A DNA stretch of 64,000 bases from Diplonema papillatum. Its lineage: Eukaryota; Euglenozoa; Diplonemea; Diplonemida; Diplonemidae. The DNA lies in the NCBI GenBank assembly GCA_030068145.1, contig JAPJBO010000022.1:521001-585000 (forward strand), given 5' to 3'. A model generated the notes under the pieces. That model saw only the letters and a program-made list of their open reading frames with translations, was not told the origin of the DNA and did no database searches. Shown in pieces: positions 10,152-21,205 of the stretch; position 1 is the stretch's first letter, and each line of letters begins with the position of its first letter. A program made the translations under genes and the position numbers.

Positions 10152-12875
10152 ATGTGCATTCGTGAAGAGTCGCTGCGTCGGAAGGTTGACGCGACTTTGG
10201 TGACAGTGCGAAAGGTATTCGACACTGCACGCAACCCGCAGCTGGCGGAAGACGTGCCCCACAAATATGCGGACAAGTACCTTCTTGCGGAGTACGTGAC
10301 GAATGGGCATTGTGCATCGCTGCTGACGACACTGCGGCTGCTCGGCATGACAGACGAGCACATAATGACGATGAAGCAGTGGAGCAGCGACCGGACGGTG
10401 ACATTGCGGTTCTCGTCGCGTCACAAGTGCACGTTCTTGGAGAAGAAGACTCGGGAAGTCGACTCAGACAAGAAGGACGTGGTCACTGGCACCGGGCTGG
10501 GTGCTGCGTTCAGCATGTCGAAGAAGACAGTGACGACAGTGACGGAATACTTCTGGAAGTTTGAGTGCGGGTACGAGTTGAGTGCGTACAAAGGAAACGA
10601 GCCTCAGGAGAAGATTGTGATCAAGCAGCGTGACGGAGCATCGACAAAGGTGAAGACGACAGCGGACAAGTCACCTCAAGTAGAGGCAAGAGAGTATCCG
10701 AACATTGACGTGGAACTGACGTGGCTTCTGCAGCGATTGAATGCGGAGAATGGGCAGGTGTCGTTTTCTATTGACCGGAGCCACAAGAAGTGCTTGACTC
10801 CACTGAGAAACGAAGCCTCAGAGAAGGCGATGGCGTTTAGTCAGAACGCGAGTCAGTGGTCACGAAGGGTGGCTGCACAACTTCAGGTGTTCTTCAACGT
10901 TGTGCAGGACAACAAATTGGACATGGGATCCTTGCAGACTCCAGGAAATTCCTTCCTTCCGTTTGCACCTCTTCTTGAGGAGGGAAGAAAAGGAGACGAT
11001 CAACAGCCGCCATTGAAGCAGAGACGAATTGAAGCGACGCAGACAGACACCGTGGTGGCGTACAAGAAGCAACACGAGGGGGATGTGCCTGCAGTGCTGG
11101 GAGGGGCGGACTTGGAATCCCTGCTGCAGGAAGAAGAACGTCAGATTGTGGAGAGACTCGAGACAATGGCGAAGGCTTTTCCTGCCAGTGGGGGAGAAGG
11201 GTTGATCACACAAGATGAAGCTCGGTTGACGATTCTGCTGCATTCTGCGACGAGCACGCTGAACGGGTACTCCGAGTGCATGGACTACTTGGAGGTGATG
11301 TTGCGGAAGCAGCTAGTTGCAGCGATCGGGAAGGAGATCACTGCAAGCGACTTCGCAGCGTACATGCAGTTCCACAACCGGAAGATGTTCAAAGAGGAGT
11401 ACGCACCGAAGCCATTGTGCTTGGCTGTGCGGCGTCCGAACCACTACCCTGAAGGGACAGTGAGCTTCTTGGCGAAGGCTGACGATGTGACGGGAGAGAA
11501 CCCGACACTGATGCTGACGCGAAAGCTGGAGGCAGGAACTGTGCCGCAGATGAAGTTTGCACTGAGTGCGGCGGCAGAAGTGACGCTGTGCGGAGAAACC
11601 CAAGTGCACGCTTACATTGGGCATCGGTTCTCATTCGAGCAGCCGCCTCCGATGACGCTTGCTGCTCGGTCGCGTCAGTTCAGCGGGTACGTTCTGCTTC
11701 TTGGAAGGATCGGGGGAGCAGACTTGTTCCTGCCGTCACACGCGATGATTGTGCAGAACAAAGACGAGTTCGACATTCCGCTGATGCTTGACGAGATCCC
11801 GTCGGCGCAAGAGTTCCGAGACGCGATCGAGTCGCTGTCACCTGAGCAGCAGCGCTTTGCGAAGGCTTACCGCAGCATGCAACTGGAATCGACGCTGTTT
11901 GCAGTGTGCATTGTGCAGATCAAGCCTCAGCTGGAGAAGGTGTTGAACCTGCCGTACGACTCGCTGACGAAGGAGATCCAGCTCACTCAACGCCTGCTTG
12001 AACTCTTCATTGAGTACCACATCCCGCCTGACTTGGTTTCCTTCCAGTGCGACTCGATGGAAGACCCTGACGAGATCCCCGCTGCGAAGAAGGTCGAAGC
12101 TGTCAAAGCCCACGTCGACGCCATGTTTGCAATGATCAAAGACAGTAAGCAGAAGGAAGTCGACGAGCAGAAGATGCAACACGAGATCGAAAAGGTTGTC
12201 CCACAAATGCAAGATGTGATAGACGATTGTTTTGCCGGACAGGATTCGGAATGCGAGATGATGGACTCAGACAGATTTTGTGCCGCGGAATGCGAGGTGA
12301 TGATGGACTGCTTCATGGACGAAGGCAATATGGAAAGTGCCATTTTGGAGCCATGGTCTGCACAGCCTGTCAATACTTATGGTGCACCTGTGTTAGAAGA
12401 CGGCAGTCTGGCCAAAGAACAGGTTGATGTCAGCAAGTTTCCAAGCATGCTCGAGAAGCAGTTCGAAGCTTTCAGCGATGCAGCATGCATCCGTCCTACC
12501 ATCATCAAACCTGCTGACTCGTGGACCAAAAGGTACCAGCCGAAGCTGCTGTCCGACGTCAAGACAAGCAACGTCGGCAGCGACCAGCAGACGAAAGAAA
12601 AGAACCGAGCATTCGACCTTTTGGATGCCCTGACGCGGTCTGGTGTGCTGACCATCGAAGAATCGTCGATGCACATTGTGCTGGGCGCCACGCATTGCTT
12701 CGATGAGACGCTTGTCGACACGCTTGTGAAGAAGAATGTCAACCCAATTGAGCACGTCGAGCGGTCGATGCTTATTGTCGCATCGACTCTGTTTGGGCAG
12801 CAGCCACGGGACTTGGTCAAAGACGCGGTCGTTGACAGAGTCGAAAAATACTCCCCCATGCTATTCTTGCAATAG
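10152..12875 (+). CDS. Large uncharacterised protein, paralogue B (acidic-linker form)
   Basis: About 907 aa from the ATG at 10,152. The frame is open from 9678 (1065 aa), but similarity to paralogue A begins at 10,152 and the upstream 158 codons contain dispersed-repeat sequence, so the shorter start is chosen. Order of blocks: shared N-terminus; a divergent insert near 105-125 (KKDVVTGTGLGAAFSMSKK in place of A's basic stretch); shared W/F-rich block; a second divergent block near 221-268; a ~400-residue block nearly identical to A at DNA level including silent sites; a linker (about 673-765) that is acidic and Met/Cys-rich (DDCFAGQDSECEMMDSD) where A is basic; and a shared C-terminus. No domain is recognised. 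The two genes are in direct orientation about 6.4 kb apart. Confidence 0.82.
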   Translation: MCIREESLRRKVDATLVTVRKVFDTARNPQLAEDVPHKYADKYLLAEYVTNGHCASLLTTLRLLGMTDEHIMTMKQWSSDRTVTLRFSSRHKCTFLEKKTREVDSDKKDVVTGTGLGAAFSMSKKTVTTVTEYFWKFECGYELSAYKGNEPQEKIVIKQRDGASTKVKTTADKSPQVEAREYPNIDVELTWLLQRLNAENGQVSFSIDRSHKKCLTPLRNEASEKAMAFSQNASQWSRRVAAQLQVFFNVVQDNKLDMGSLQTPGNSFLPFAPLLEEGRKGDDQQPPLKQRRIEATQTDTVVAYKKQHEGDVPAVLGGADLESLLQEEERQIVERLETMAKAFPASGGEGLITQDEARLTILLHSATSTLNGYSECMDYLEVMLRKQLVAAIGKEITASDFAAYMQFHNRKMFKEEYAPKPLCLAVRRPNHYPEGTVSFLAKADDVTGENPTLMLTRKLEAGTVPQMKFALSAAAEVTLCGETQVHAYIGHRFSFEQPPPMTLAARSRQFSGYVLLLGRIGGADLFLPSHAMIVQNKDEFDIPLMLDEIPSAQEFRDAIESLSPEQQRFAKAYRSMQLESTLFAVCIVQIKPQLEKVLNLPYDSLTKEIQLTQRLLELFIEYHIPPDLVSFQCDSMEDPDEIPAAKKVEAVKAHVDAMFAMIKDSKQKEVDEQKMQHEIEKVVPQMQDVIDDCFAGQDSECEMMDSDRFCAAECEVMMDCFMDEGNMESAILEPWSAQPVNTYGAPVLEDGSLAKEQVDVSKFPSMLEKQFEAFSDAACIRPTIIKPADSWTKRYQPKLLSDVKTSNVGSDQQTKEKNRAFDLLDALTRSGVLTIEESSMHIVLGATHCFDETLVDTLVKKNVNPIEHVERSMLIVASTLFGQQPRDLVKDAVVDRVEKYSPMLFLQ

Positions 12876-13619
12876 GTTGGACGTTGAGCAGTTGCAGACT
12901 GAAGTCTTGTGCTCAAGAAGGTGTTGTCATTCAGAGAGCTCTCATGGCAGTAGAGCGCGGTTGAAAGTTGGCGACCACCGTCTGTGCATTGTTCGCTAGT
13001 GCCAATTAGGAACCAGTCCGACGAAGAGACTTGCAAGACTCCGATTCTCATCGGAGCGCGTGAAGCTGACCACACTATTGTGAGCTATTTGTGGCCATTC
13101 CCCTTATTCCCCCCCCACTTAGGCGTCGCTTAGTCTAGCAAAGTGACGGAACGTTCCCCGTGACTCTTTTTTCAGCTTTGGGTATTGATGTTGGTCAAAA
13201 GTCGTTGACACGTTGAGCTGATTCCGTGTTTGCTGGTAGTAGTCAAAAGACTCGAGCTGTCCTGAAGCTTGCGCAGCAATTCTGCACGCCACGGCAGCCA
13301 TTAACGTCTCATCGCGTGTCTCGTTTCTTGGTAGTAGATGCGCGATTCCATAATCTTCCGGGAAGAAGACAAACCAGCTGTCAAACACGCTCTCGGTTTC
13401 CCTTAAAGAAATTTTGTGTCCTGTTTTGGTGGGTTTCGTTCTCTGCCGGCGCTTTGCACGAATAGCCGGCATTAAATACCCATTTAAGTTTTCTCCCTCC
13501 CCACAACATGCCGATCTTGCTGACCATCTTCGAAGAGCTGCACATCTCTCTGTTTTTCTTTTGCATTTCTTGGTACCCTGCTGACAATGTCTTCGCGCGG
13601 AATCTGGTGTGGAAGAGGT
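12876..13619. other. Intergenic, no gene recognised
   Basis: Frames in both strands overlap one another without a consistent coding signal. A C-run (CCCCCCCC) lies near 13,110. The low-complexity island begins after this segment. Confidence 0.4.
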
Positions 13620-14367
13620 GTTTACGGACCGCACATCGGAACTAGTAGAAGGACTCAGCGGTGCATCAGCAGTAGCAGCACGGTGCATGTAGCAGTACAT
13701 GCTATTGGGTGTACGTAGCAGCACCACGTAGCGTGTGCACACCACCACAGCAGCACAGCAGCAGCCCTGTATCCTCTACACGTACTAGCAGCATGCAGTG
13801 GTATGTGATACCACGTAGCAGCACCACGTAGCAGCGTATACTGTATCCTCTACACGTAGTAGATGCATACCACCAGCAGCACGTACTAGCAGTACAGCAT
13901 GCAGCGGTGCATCAGCACGTAGGATACATGCTACCATCCTCTACACGTAGTAGATGCATACACCAGCAGCACGTACTAGCAGTACAGCATGCAGCGGTGC
14001 ATCACTAGCAGTAGCAGGGCGTAGCAGCACACGGTGTAGCAGCACGTAGCAGCAGCATGCAGTGGTATGTGATACCACGTAGCAGCAGCACGTAGCAGCA
14101 GCAGCGTATGCGTACTGCTATCCTCTCCACACGTAGTAGGTGTACGTAGCAGCAGCAACGTATGTGTATGCATACACAGCACCTCCTCGGTATGTGGTAG
14201 AGGCACAGCAGCAGGTGATACTACACAGCAGCAGCAGGCACGTGCTGATACTATGCAGTACTCTCTGTGTGTGGTACTCCGTACGGTGCAGGTGATACTA
14301 CGCAGCAGCAGCAGGCACGTGCTGATACTACGCAGTACTCTCTGTGTGTATGTACTCGCCGTACGGG

Positions 14368-14590
14368 CACAAGGTAAGCACGTGGGTGCGCAGCCCGCGC
14401 GCACTCCCTGCTCCAGGCAAGGTAAGCGTGTGCGTGCGCAGCCCGCGCGCACTCTCGCTCCAGGCCAGGTGAAGCCCGCAGGTCTCCCACCCGCAGGCGG
14501 GTGGAAGCCCTGCGGGCTAACGCTCCGCGCGCTGGGCGCGCGACTCCGCGCAAGCGCGCACTCAGTGCGCGCTCTCGGCGGCTCTCTCCT
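14368..14590. repeat. CG-rich tandem and hairpin-prone segment
   Basis: A unit of about 48 bp is repeated (around 14,374-14,470): GTGCGCAGCCCGCGCGCACT occurs twice, each time followed by a CTCCAGGC-AGGT context. It is followed by GCGCGC-rich near-palindromes, such as GCGCGCTGGGCGCGC and GCGCACTCAGTGCGC. The base composition differs strongly from the TAC/GTA-rich DNA on either side. Confidence 0.6.
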
Positions 14591-14806
14591 CCGTCGTTCA
14601 CCTCCTCGCACATCACTCTCTCAGGGGCATCCACAGGTACAGCGGGTGCTGGTGGGTGTACCTAGGGTATAGGCATACAGTCCATCTACCGGGGTGTGCT
14701 GCTGGTACCGTGGATCCCTGCTGGTGGAACCCTGCTGACCCCTGTATACCCTGGATCCTACCCCGATATCCTACCCCCCCGATCTGACCCTACCCCATAT
14801 CCTGTT

Positions 14807-14852
14807 ATATATACTACGCGCGCGCGCGTAGGCCGCAGACACAAGCGTTTCT
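14807..14852. repeat. Conserved palindromic core, copy 1
   Basis: An AT-alternating lead (TATATA), then CTACGCGCGCGCGCGTAG, an 18-bp perfect palindrome, then GCCGCAGACACAAGCGTTTC. Copies 2 and 3 are identical over this stretch although surrounding repeats have drifted. Alternating CG of this length favours left-handed or cruciform DNA. Confidence 0.75.
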
Positions 14853-15346
14853 TGGTCCGCGGTCCTGGGATCTGGGGTCTGGGAGCTGGATCCCGGTATG
14901 TGGGCCATTTGGGGCCCTGTATTGGGACCTATACACACCACGTAGCAGTGCACTACATACCACCACCACTACACGGTTGCCGTATAGAGGGGATACGGTA
15001 TGCTGTAGTGCATACCACAGTGTACGTAGGTGGTGCATTCCTGCTCCACATGTGGTCCCAATACCGGTAGATGGGGTGGTTGCCCACCTCAGCACCTGAG
15101 GACCATAATGGGGTCACCTATACACACAGTATGCACTCGCTGTGGAGTGCGTGTATACACACACCTACACGGTATGATGGGTGTATACAGTACCTACGTG
15201 GTGTGGTGGTGGTATGTGGTGGTGTACAGCGGATGCATTCCCTGTGCATATCCCTACCCCTGGATACCCCTGGATCTGCCACCCTCTTCCTGACCCCTTC
15301 CCGACCCCCGATCTGACCCCGATATCGACCCGGTAGCAGGAGGTGA

Positions 15347-15393
15347 TATATATACTACGCGCGCGCGCGTAGGCCGCAGACACAAGCGTTTCT
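15347..15393. repeat. Conserved palindromic core, copy 2
   Basis: Same orientation and sequence as the copy at 14,807. Preceded by AGGAGGTG, as is copy 3. About 540 bp separates copies 1 and 2. Confidence 0.75.
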
Positions 15394-15659
15394 GGAGGTG
15401 GGTCTGGGATCCGGGGATCTGGGCATCTGACCCCGATATTGGCCCCTCCTGAGACCCTTCTGCGTCCCTGTATATACACCTACATCACACCACGTGCACA
15501 CACCACTACACGGTTGATCCTGTATAGTGGGGTATACGGTGTGTGGTGTGTATACCACCGTGCAACCACCTGCGCATTACCGTGCTGATATGGGTCCCAT
15601 ATTGGGCCATATTAGGACCTGGTCCATGCTCGGGGTCAGATCCCGGGATGGCAGGAGGT

Positions 15660-15707
15660 GTATATATACTACGCGCGCGCGCGTAGGCCGCAGACACAAG
15701 CGTTTCT
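15660..15707. repeat. Conserved palindromic core, copy 3
   Basis: Same orientation and sequence as copies 1 and 2, about 313 bp after copy 2. Flanks share GATCTGACCCC/CCCCGATATC-like words in all three places, so the duplicated unit is larger than the core but decays quickly outside it. Confidence 0.75.
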
Positions 15708-17254
15708 GGACCCGGGGTTGGACCCCAGACCCTGATATCGGGGATATCGGGTCCTGGACCACCTCCTGAGGACCATCCGCTGTCTGCATAACACCACCTA
15801 CCAACAGCACGTGTGCACTACGAGTAGTAGCTACATGCTGTATACTTAGGTACTACGTGTATACGTGTGCATGCATGCACGTGTACACTGTACCACCACG
15901 TATGCACAGAGGGATGCTATGTGCTGGTATCACCTGATACCGGCATCAGCAACCTCTACACGAGCTCGTGCATCTGCTGCTGCAGAGCAACGTACGCTGC
16001 GTGGTGCAATGCACCTACACGTATGGTCACCATATGGCACTATGCGGGGATGCTGCGGGTACCGTGACGGTCCTCTGCATATCCATCCTCATATGCCAGT
16101 ATTGGGACCAATACTAGGGTGCTACCTACGTACTGCACTGTGCAGTGTGCACACGCGCTGTGTACCGATACCACGCTCCTCCTGCGGGCTTAGGTATTGC
16201 GTATACGCACTGTGCTGCTACACGCATGCACTACGCATGTAGGTGTACATGTACTGGTACGGTGTATGCCATATCCCTAGATACCGGCATCAGCGCACCT
16301 GTGCATCAGCGCATGTGCTACTGCGTATACGCGTAGCAGTGCACTGTGTACACCACACCACTGCATACCACCTACCAGCAGTGCATCTAGGAGCATGCTG
16401 AGGGCACCGTACGGGTCCTCTGCACATCCGTCCTAGTGTACTAGTTAGGAGGTGGTATTGTGGTGGTACACCTAGTAGTACTACGTGCTGCATACCACAT
16501 GCTGCTGATGGTGTAGTGTATGCACACACCACGTAGCAGTGTACCATGGGTATACACCTACGTATGCATAGGTAGGAGTACTACGTACATACCTACATGC
16601 AGTACTACATGTGGTACTGCTGTGTAGAGCACTAGCAGCTGTGGTGGTAGATACCTACGCACCGCTCTGCTGAGCATCAACAGCATATCCATCCGCTGCT
16701 GTGTAGTGCTACTGCATGCTGTGCAGTGCATACGTACTAGCAGAGGAGGATGCTACGTAGCTATACACCGTAGTAGGTGGTATGTATATACCATACCTAC
16801 GTACTGTATGTGATACCACGTAGCAGTACACCGAGGTGCTGTGGATACCTACGCGGTGTGTGTGAGTACACCAACCACGGGATACCAGCAGCAGCTGTGG
16901 TGCTAGTAGCAGTACATACATACGTAGTAGCATCCTATGCATACGTAGGTGTATGTATACCACGTAGTAGTATGTACTACCTGTGGTATGCTGCTACGTA
17001 GGATGGTAGGTGGATGGGTAGATGCATCCGTGCTGCATCGTATCCCGGTACCTAGCAACCACGAGCTCGTGGTGGCACATCCTGGGTGGTATGAGGACGT
17101 AGTATGTACACCTACGAGTAGAGTGCATGCATACGTACTACATACTACTACATACTACCATACATACTACCCTATAGCACCATGTGGTACTACGTGGTAG
17201 GTGCATGTGGTGGTATGTGGATACCACCGTACGTGGGTGGATGATATGGACCCC

Positions 17255-17354
17255 TGAGAAGTGGCCGTGGGTAGGTACCCACGGTGGCCTCTCAGAAGGG
17301 ACCATTATGGCCATTATGTGCCAGTATGCTCTAATAGACCATCTTTGGTCTATT
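17255..17354. repeat. Two adjacent hairpins inside the repeat island
   Basis: First: arms 17,255-17,273 and 17,276-17,294 match at 15 of 19 positions (TGAGA...CGTGGGTA against TACCCACG...TCTCA). Second: AATAGACCA at 17,333-17,341 and TGGTCTATT at 17,346-17,354 are perfect complements with a 4-base loop. Between them is GGCCATTATGGCC-like DNA. Confidence 0.6.
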
Positions 17355-17579
17355 GTGCTATATGGCGTATAGCCAATGGGCATATTACGGGGTGTGGGGT
17401 ACCCATAACCCCATATATGCACTATGTGCTATAATGGCCTCCCCATCCAGGGCCTGAGGGCCTCTGAGGGGACTCCGGATATCCTCAGATTCCTGCTGAA
17501 GTCCCGGATCCGATCCCGAGGTCGGTAGATCTGACCCCGAGGTCGGGGTGGATATCCCGTCCTGCATCCTGTGGTGCAC

Positions 17580-18260
17580 GGTATCGTGGTAGTGTATACA
17601 CATACTGTGGTATGGTGGTATACATACTACCTACATACTACCTATACATACACCCTGTAGTACTACGTGGTGCTATGTGGTGGTATGTGATACTACGTAG
17701 CATCAGGAGGTCGGTGGATACACCCCGCAGCGGTGGATATCCCGTCCTGCATCCTGCGGTGCACGGTATCGTGGTAGTGTATACACATACTGTGGTATGG
17801 TGGTATACATACTACCTACATACTACCTATACATACACCCTGTAGTGCCTGTGGTACTACGTGTGGTGCTATGTGGTGGTATGTGATACTACGTAGCATC
17901 AGGAGGTCGGTGGATACACCACGCAGCGGTGGATATCCCGTCCTGCATCCTGTAGTGCTATGGTATCGTGGTAGTGTATACACATACTGTGGTATGGTGG
18001 TATACATACTACCTACATACTACCTATACATACACCCTGTAGTGCCTGTGGTACTACGTGTGGTGCTATGTGGTGGTATGTGATACCACGTAGCATCAGG
18101 AGGTGGGTGATATGACACCGCGTGGGTGGATATCCCATCCTGCATCCTGTAGCTGCTACGGTATCGTGGTAGTATACACACATACGTAGTATGGTGGTAT
18201 ACATACTACCTATACATACACCCTGTAGTACCTGTGGTACTACGTGTGGTGGTATGTGGT
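17580..18260. repeat. ~190-bp tandem satellite
   Basis: The marker GGTATCGTGGTAGTGTATAC begins near 17,580, 17,766 and 17,962, with a variant at 18,160, giving unit lengths of about 185-198 bp. A further partial copy lies near 18,554-18,670. Each unit carries GTATACACATACTGTGG, repeated TACATACTACC words, a TGATACTACGTAGCATCAGG box and GGATATCCCGTCCTGCATCC. Confidence 0.75.
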
Positions 18261-19691
18261 AGATACCACACCTCGTGGTGCACGGAGGAGCTGAGGATTG
18301 CATCCCGAGCTCGTCACGAGGACCTCGAGGTCATCCTGAGGGTACTATTGGTAGCTAGTATACACACCTACGCAGTATGTGGTAACTACATACCACCGTA
18401 TATACCACCATATACCTCTTAGCGCCCCTTAAGGTGCTACGTAGGTGAGGAGGTATTCTACGGGGTCTGCTACCTCGTCCTCAGGAGCTGCTGAGGTGGG
18501 TGGATACCAGGACCTGAGGTGGATCTGTACCCATCCCGAGGTCCTCAGCAGCACGGTGTGGTGATAGTATACACACATACTGTGGTATGGTGGTATACAT
18601 ACTACCTACATACTACCTATACATACACCCTGTAGTACTACGTGGTGCTATGTGGTGGTATGTGGTTGTATACACCAACACCAACCTCCTCCTAGTGGAT
18701 GGTGGAGCGGATGGTGACCCTGATATCAGCGCCTAATCAGCGCATATCGTCTCCCATATCCCGTCCTGCACCACCCGTACAGTGGATGGGTCTGTCCATA
18801 CCACACCTACCTGCCCTATGGTAGGTAGGATGGTGGACCTCCCACCCTCGTAACTAGGAGGTATGGCACACTTACATCCACCCCGTGGTTGGTGTACCAT
18901 AGTGGCTAGTGCAGAATGGCCTGTTATGGCCCGGATTCCCAGGCCCATACACACTTGGCCATATTAGCCACCTCCTCAGGGCGCCTTAGGCCCGTAGGAT
19001 GGGAGGCTACTGCCTGCCGGTGACTCCGTAGGTGGGTATAATGAGGGTGGGAGCAACCACCACCACACACTCTACCGCGTCCTCGTAGCACTACGGTGCA
19101 TTGTATAGTGACAGTGGCTGCTGATGCATACCACGATACCATACAACGTAGGATGTGTAGTGGCTGCTGGTGCTACCACATACCGTCCTACAGCACGTAG
19201 AGGATACTGCTGGTGGTGCTGAGTGGTTGGTGGCTGCTGATAGCATACCATCTACCGTACAGCGTACTACGCAGCGGGTGATACTACGTAGCATGCAGCA
19301 GTCACGTGCTGATATACTACGCAGTACTCTCTGTGTGTGGTACTCCGTACGGTAGGATACTACGTAGCTGGTGTATGCATACACTAGGACTGTGTGTGGT
19401 GGATACCACATACCATCCTACAGCCGGTAGAGGATACTGCTACCACAGCCGATACCATGACCTCACTACGCTGTGCACCCGTTGGCACTGATGCGCTGTG
19501 CATGCACACCACAGTACACCCGTAGAGGATACTACGTGGCTGTACGTATGCTACGAGGACTGTGTGTGGTGGATACCACATACCATCCTACAGCCGGTAG
19601 AGGATACTACGTAGCTACGTAGCTGGTGCACTAGAGGATGAGCTCGTGCTGCGTGGTGCAGTACTCGTAGTACTCGTAGTACTCGTAGTAG

Positions 19692-19940
19692 GTGGATGCA
19701 CTGATGGGCGTCGTGGTGGCAGGGCAGCGAATAGGGCCGCTGTGTCCTGTAGCACTCCTGGTATCCATGTGGGACGTGGCTAGAGTACTCACAGTGCTAG
19801 CACAGGATGTCCTCAGCATCACCCAGTCCATCAGCAGCGGTGTACTGCCTGTGATGGGTATCCTGCTGCTAGCAGTATCCATCAGCGCCTCATACTACGT
19901 GTTGTACCATGGATGTGGGTCCTCATACACACACGCGTAG
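19692..19940 (+). other. Less repetitive pocket with a hydrophobic reading frame
   Basis: An 82-codon plus frame from an ATG encodes a largely hydrophobic peptide (VARVLTVLAQDVLSITQSIS, then VMGILLLAVSISASYYVLY). Sequence complexity rises here compared with the surrounding island, and a CTCGTAGTA trinucleotide-like run (about 19,663-19,692) precedes it. It could be a captured gene fragment or chance; no homologue is recognised. Confidence 0.25.
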
Positions 19941-20345
19941 TACTATATAGAGAGTACCCGCGTAGGCGTAGAGCTACCACCAACCACTGGTAGATGCTAG
20001 GTGATGGATAGCGGTGGATGGATACCACCAGCATCCTCATACCATACCATCAGCTGTGGATGCACGGTGCACTGTGCAGCGTAGCAGCAGAGCATAGCAT
20101 ACCATCAGCATGCAGTGGATACCATACCACGATGGGCGTAGCATCATACGGTGTATCCATCCACAGCAGGTGGTGTACATACCTACGTAGAGCATAGCAC
20201 GGTGTGTGTGATACCACAGCACGTAGCTACGTATCCTCAGTAGGTAGTAGATACCACCACACCATACTACGGTGCATCAGCAGTACGTGCTGTGCATCAG
20301 CAGCAGGTGGTGCATGCGTACTAGCAATACAGCGCGTAGCAGCGT

Positions 20346-21020
20346 AGCAGGATTTGAACTTGGAGGGACCCGCCTCGCGAAAGGGTTGTGCCCTTCAGTG
20401 ATGAGGAGGTTGACCCCCCCCGCACGCCCAAAAAGAAGAAGAAAACTTGAAGTCTTACTTCGCGCTTTCCCTTTGCCATCAGGGTTCGTCTTTCAGACCG
20501 GAGACAACCACTGGAACTTGCGATGCGAGATTGCAGTGAAAGCAGCAACCCGAAGGAGGCAGCGTTCACCGCAACTGTGTCGGGGCATGGCATCGTTTTA
20601 CAGAGCTCCTCCGCCATCGATCGATGGCGGCCCTTTGTCCGCCCGTGTGCCGGCTTCCGAAGAATGGTTTCAGGACGGCGCGGGTGCAGGCAACTACGAA
20701 GCAAGACTGCGTTTTCTAAGAAAGCCTTGGCCGGGGGCAGACCAGGAATCTTGTTCATGACTCTACCGAACAATGGGAGTTTCGTTCAGTGTCACAGTGA
20801 ACCAGTCGGAATGTAGCCGCTTTGGCTCTCGAGCTGCTGAAGCGGCCTAACAGCGCAGAAAAAGGATTAAGAGAGGGGGATTCATGGAAACGACCCATAG
20901 ACAGGACCAACAGGAAAAAAGGAGTGCCTCGAGGACCACAGATGGCGAAGTCTCGGGTGAAGAAAGAAACCCGAAAGCACTGCCAAGAAAAAGGCACGAA
21001 AAGCGAGGAGAGCTAAAAGA
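20346..21020. other. Unique-looking sequence after the repeat island
   Basis: The repeat words stop near 20,345. Overlapping frames on both strands (for example 20,272-20,760 plus) have no recognisable domain. I see no gene that can be defended. Confidence 0.35.
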
Positions 21021-21205
21021 AATACTCGAGGGGCTGCCTTGTGCTCATTTCGAAGGAGGCAAGAGGAATAAAAACAATACAACTACAAAGTGGGTCCCAC
21101 TTTGTAGTTGTTTTGTTGAACGCTTACGCCCGCCACTAAACCCAGATTTACCTGTGTTTTGTGTGGGCAACAGCACATTTACCTCCTTTGATCTTGGAAT
21201 ATTGT
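21021..21205 (+). mobile_element. MITE family copy 1 (right end missing)
   Basis: Starts with the terminal sequence AATACTCGAGGGGCTGCC and continues TTGTGCTCATTTCGAAGGAG..., matching copies at 29,171, 38,361 and 58,036. The right terminal repeat is absent; similarity stops around TTTACCTCCTTTGATCTT. This copy alone carries a 29-bp palindrome at 21,081-21,109 (AACTACAAAGTGGG, one base, then its complement) where other copies read GGGTCTTTTTT. Confidence 0.7.

Larger units (their letters stand above)
13620..20345. repeat. 6.7-kb low-complexity, quasi-palindromic repeat island
   Basis: Built almost wholly from words such as GTAGCAGCA, CACGTAG, CTACGTAG, GTATAC, GCATGC and TACCACC, many of which are their own reverse complement, so both strands look alike. 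Local alternation of purines and pyrimidines is high. It contains TATATA(T)CTACGCGCGCG cores, a ~190-bp satellite, several hairpins and CG-rich stem-like sequence at 14,370-14,590. Scattered ORFs here are by-products of the repeated words. The boundaries are fairly sharp: unique-looking sequence stops near 13,620 and resumes near 20,345. The only less repetitive pocket is 19,690-19,940. Confidence 0.85.

Noticed and set aside
13976-14634. Minus-strand frames of 211 and 127 codons rich in Arg, Ala, Ser and Leu
   Set aside because: They run through the repeat island and CG-rich hairpins; codon content follows the repeated words.
20272-20773. Overlapping 150-162-codon frames on both strands after the repeat island
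   Set aside because: No domain, no consistent composition, and one begins inside repeat DNA.
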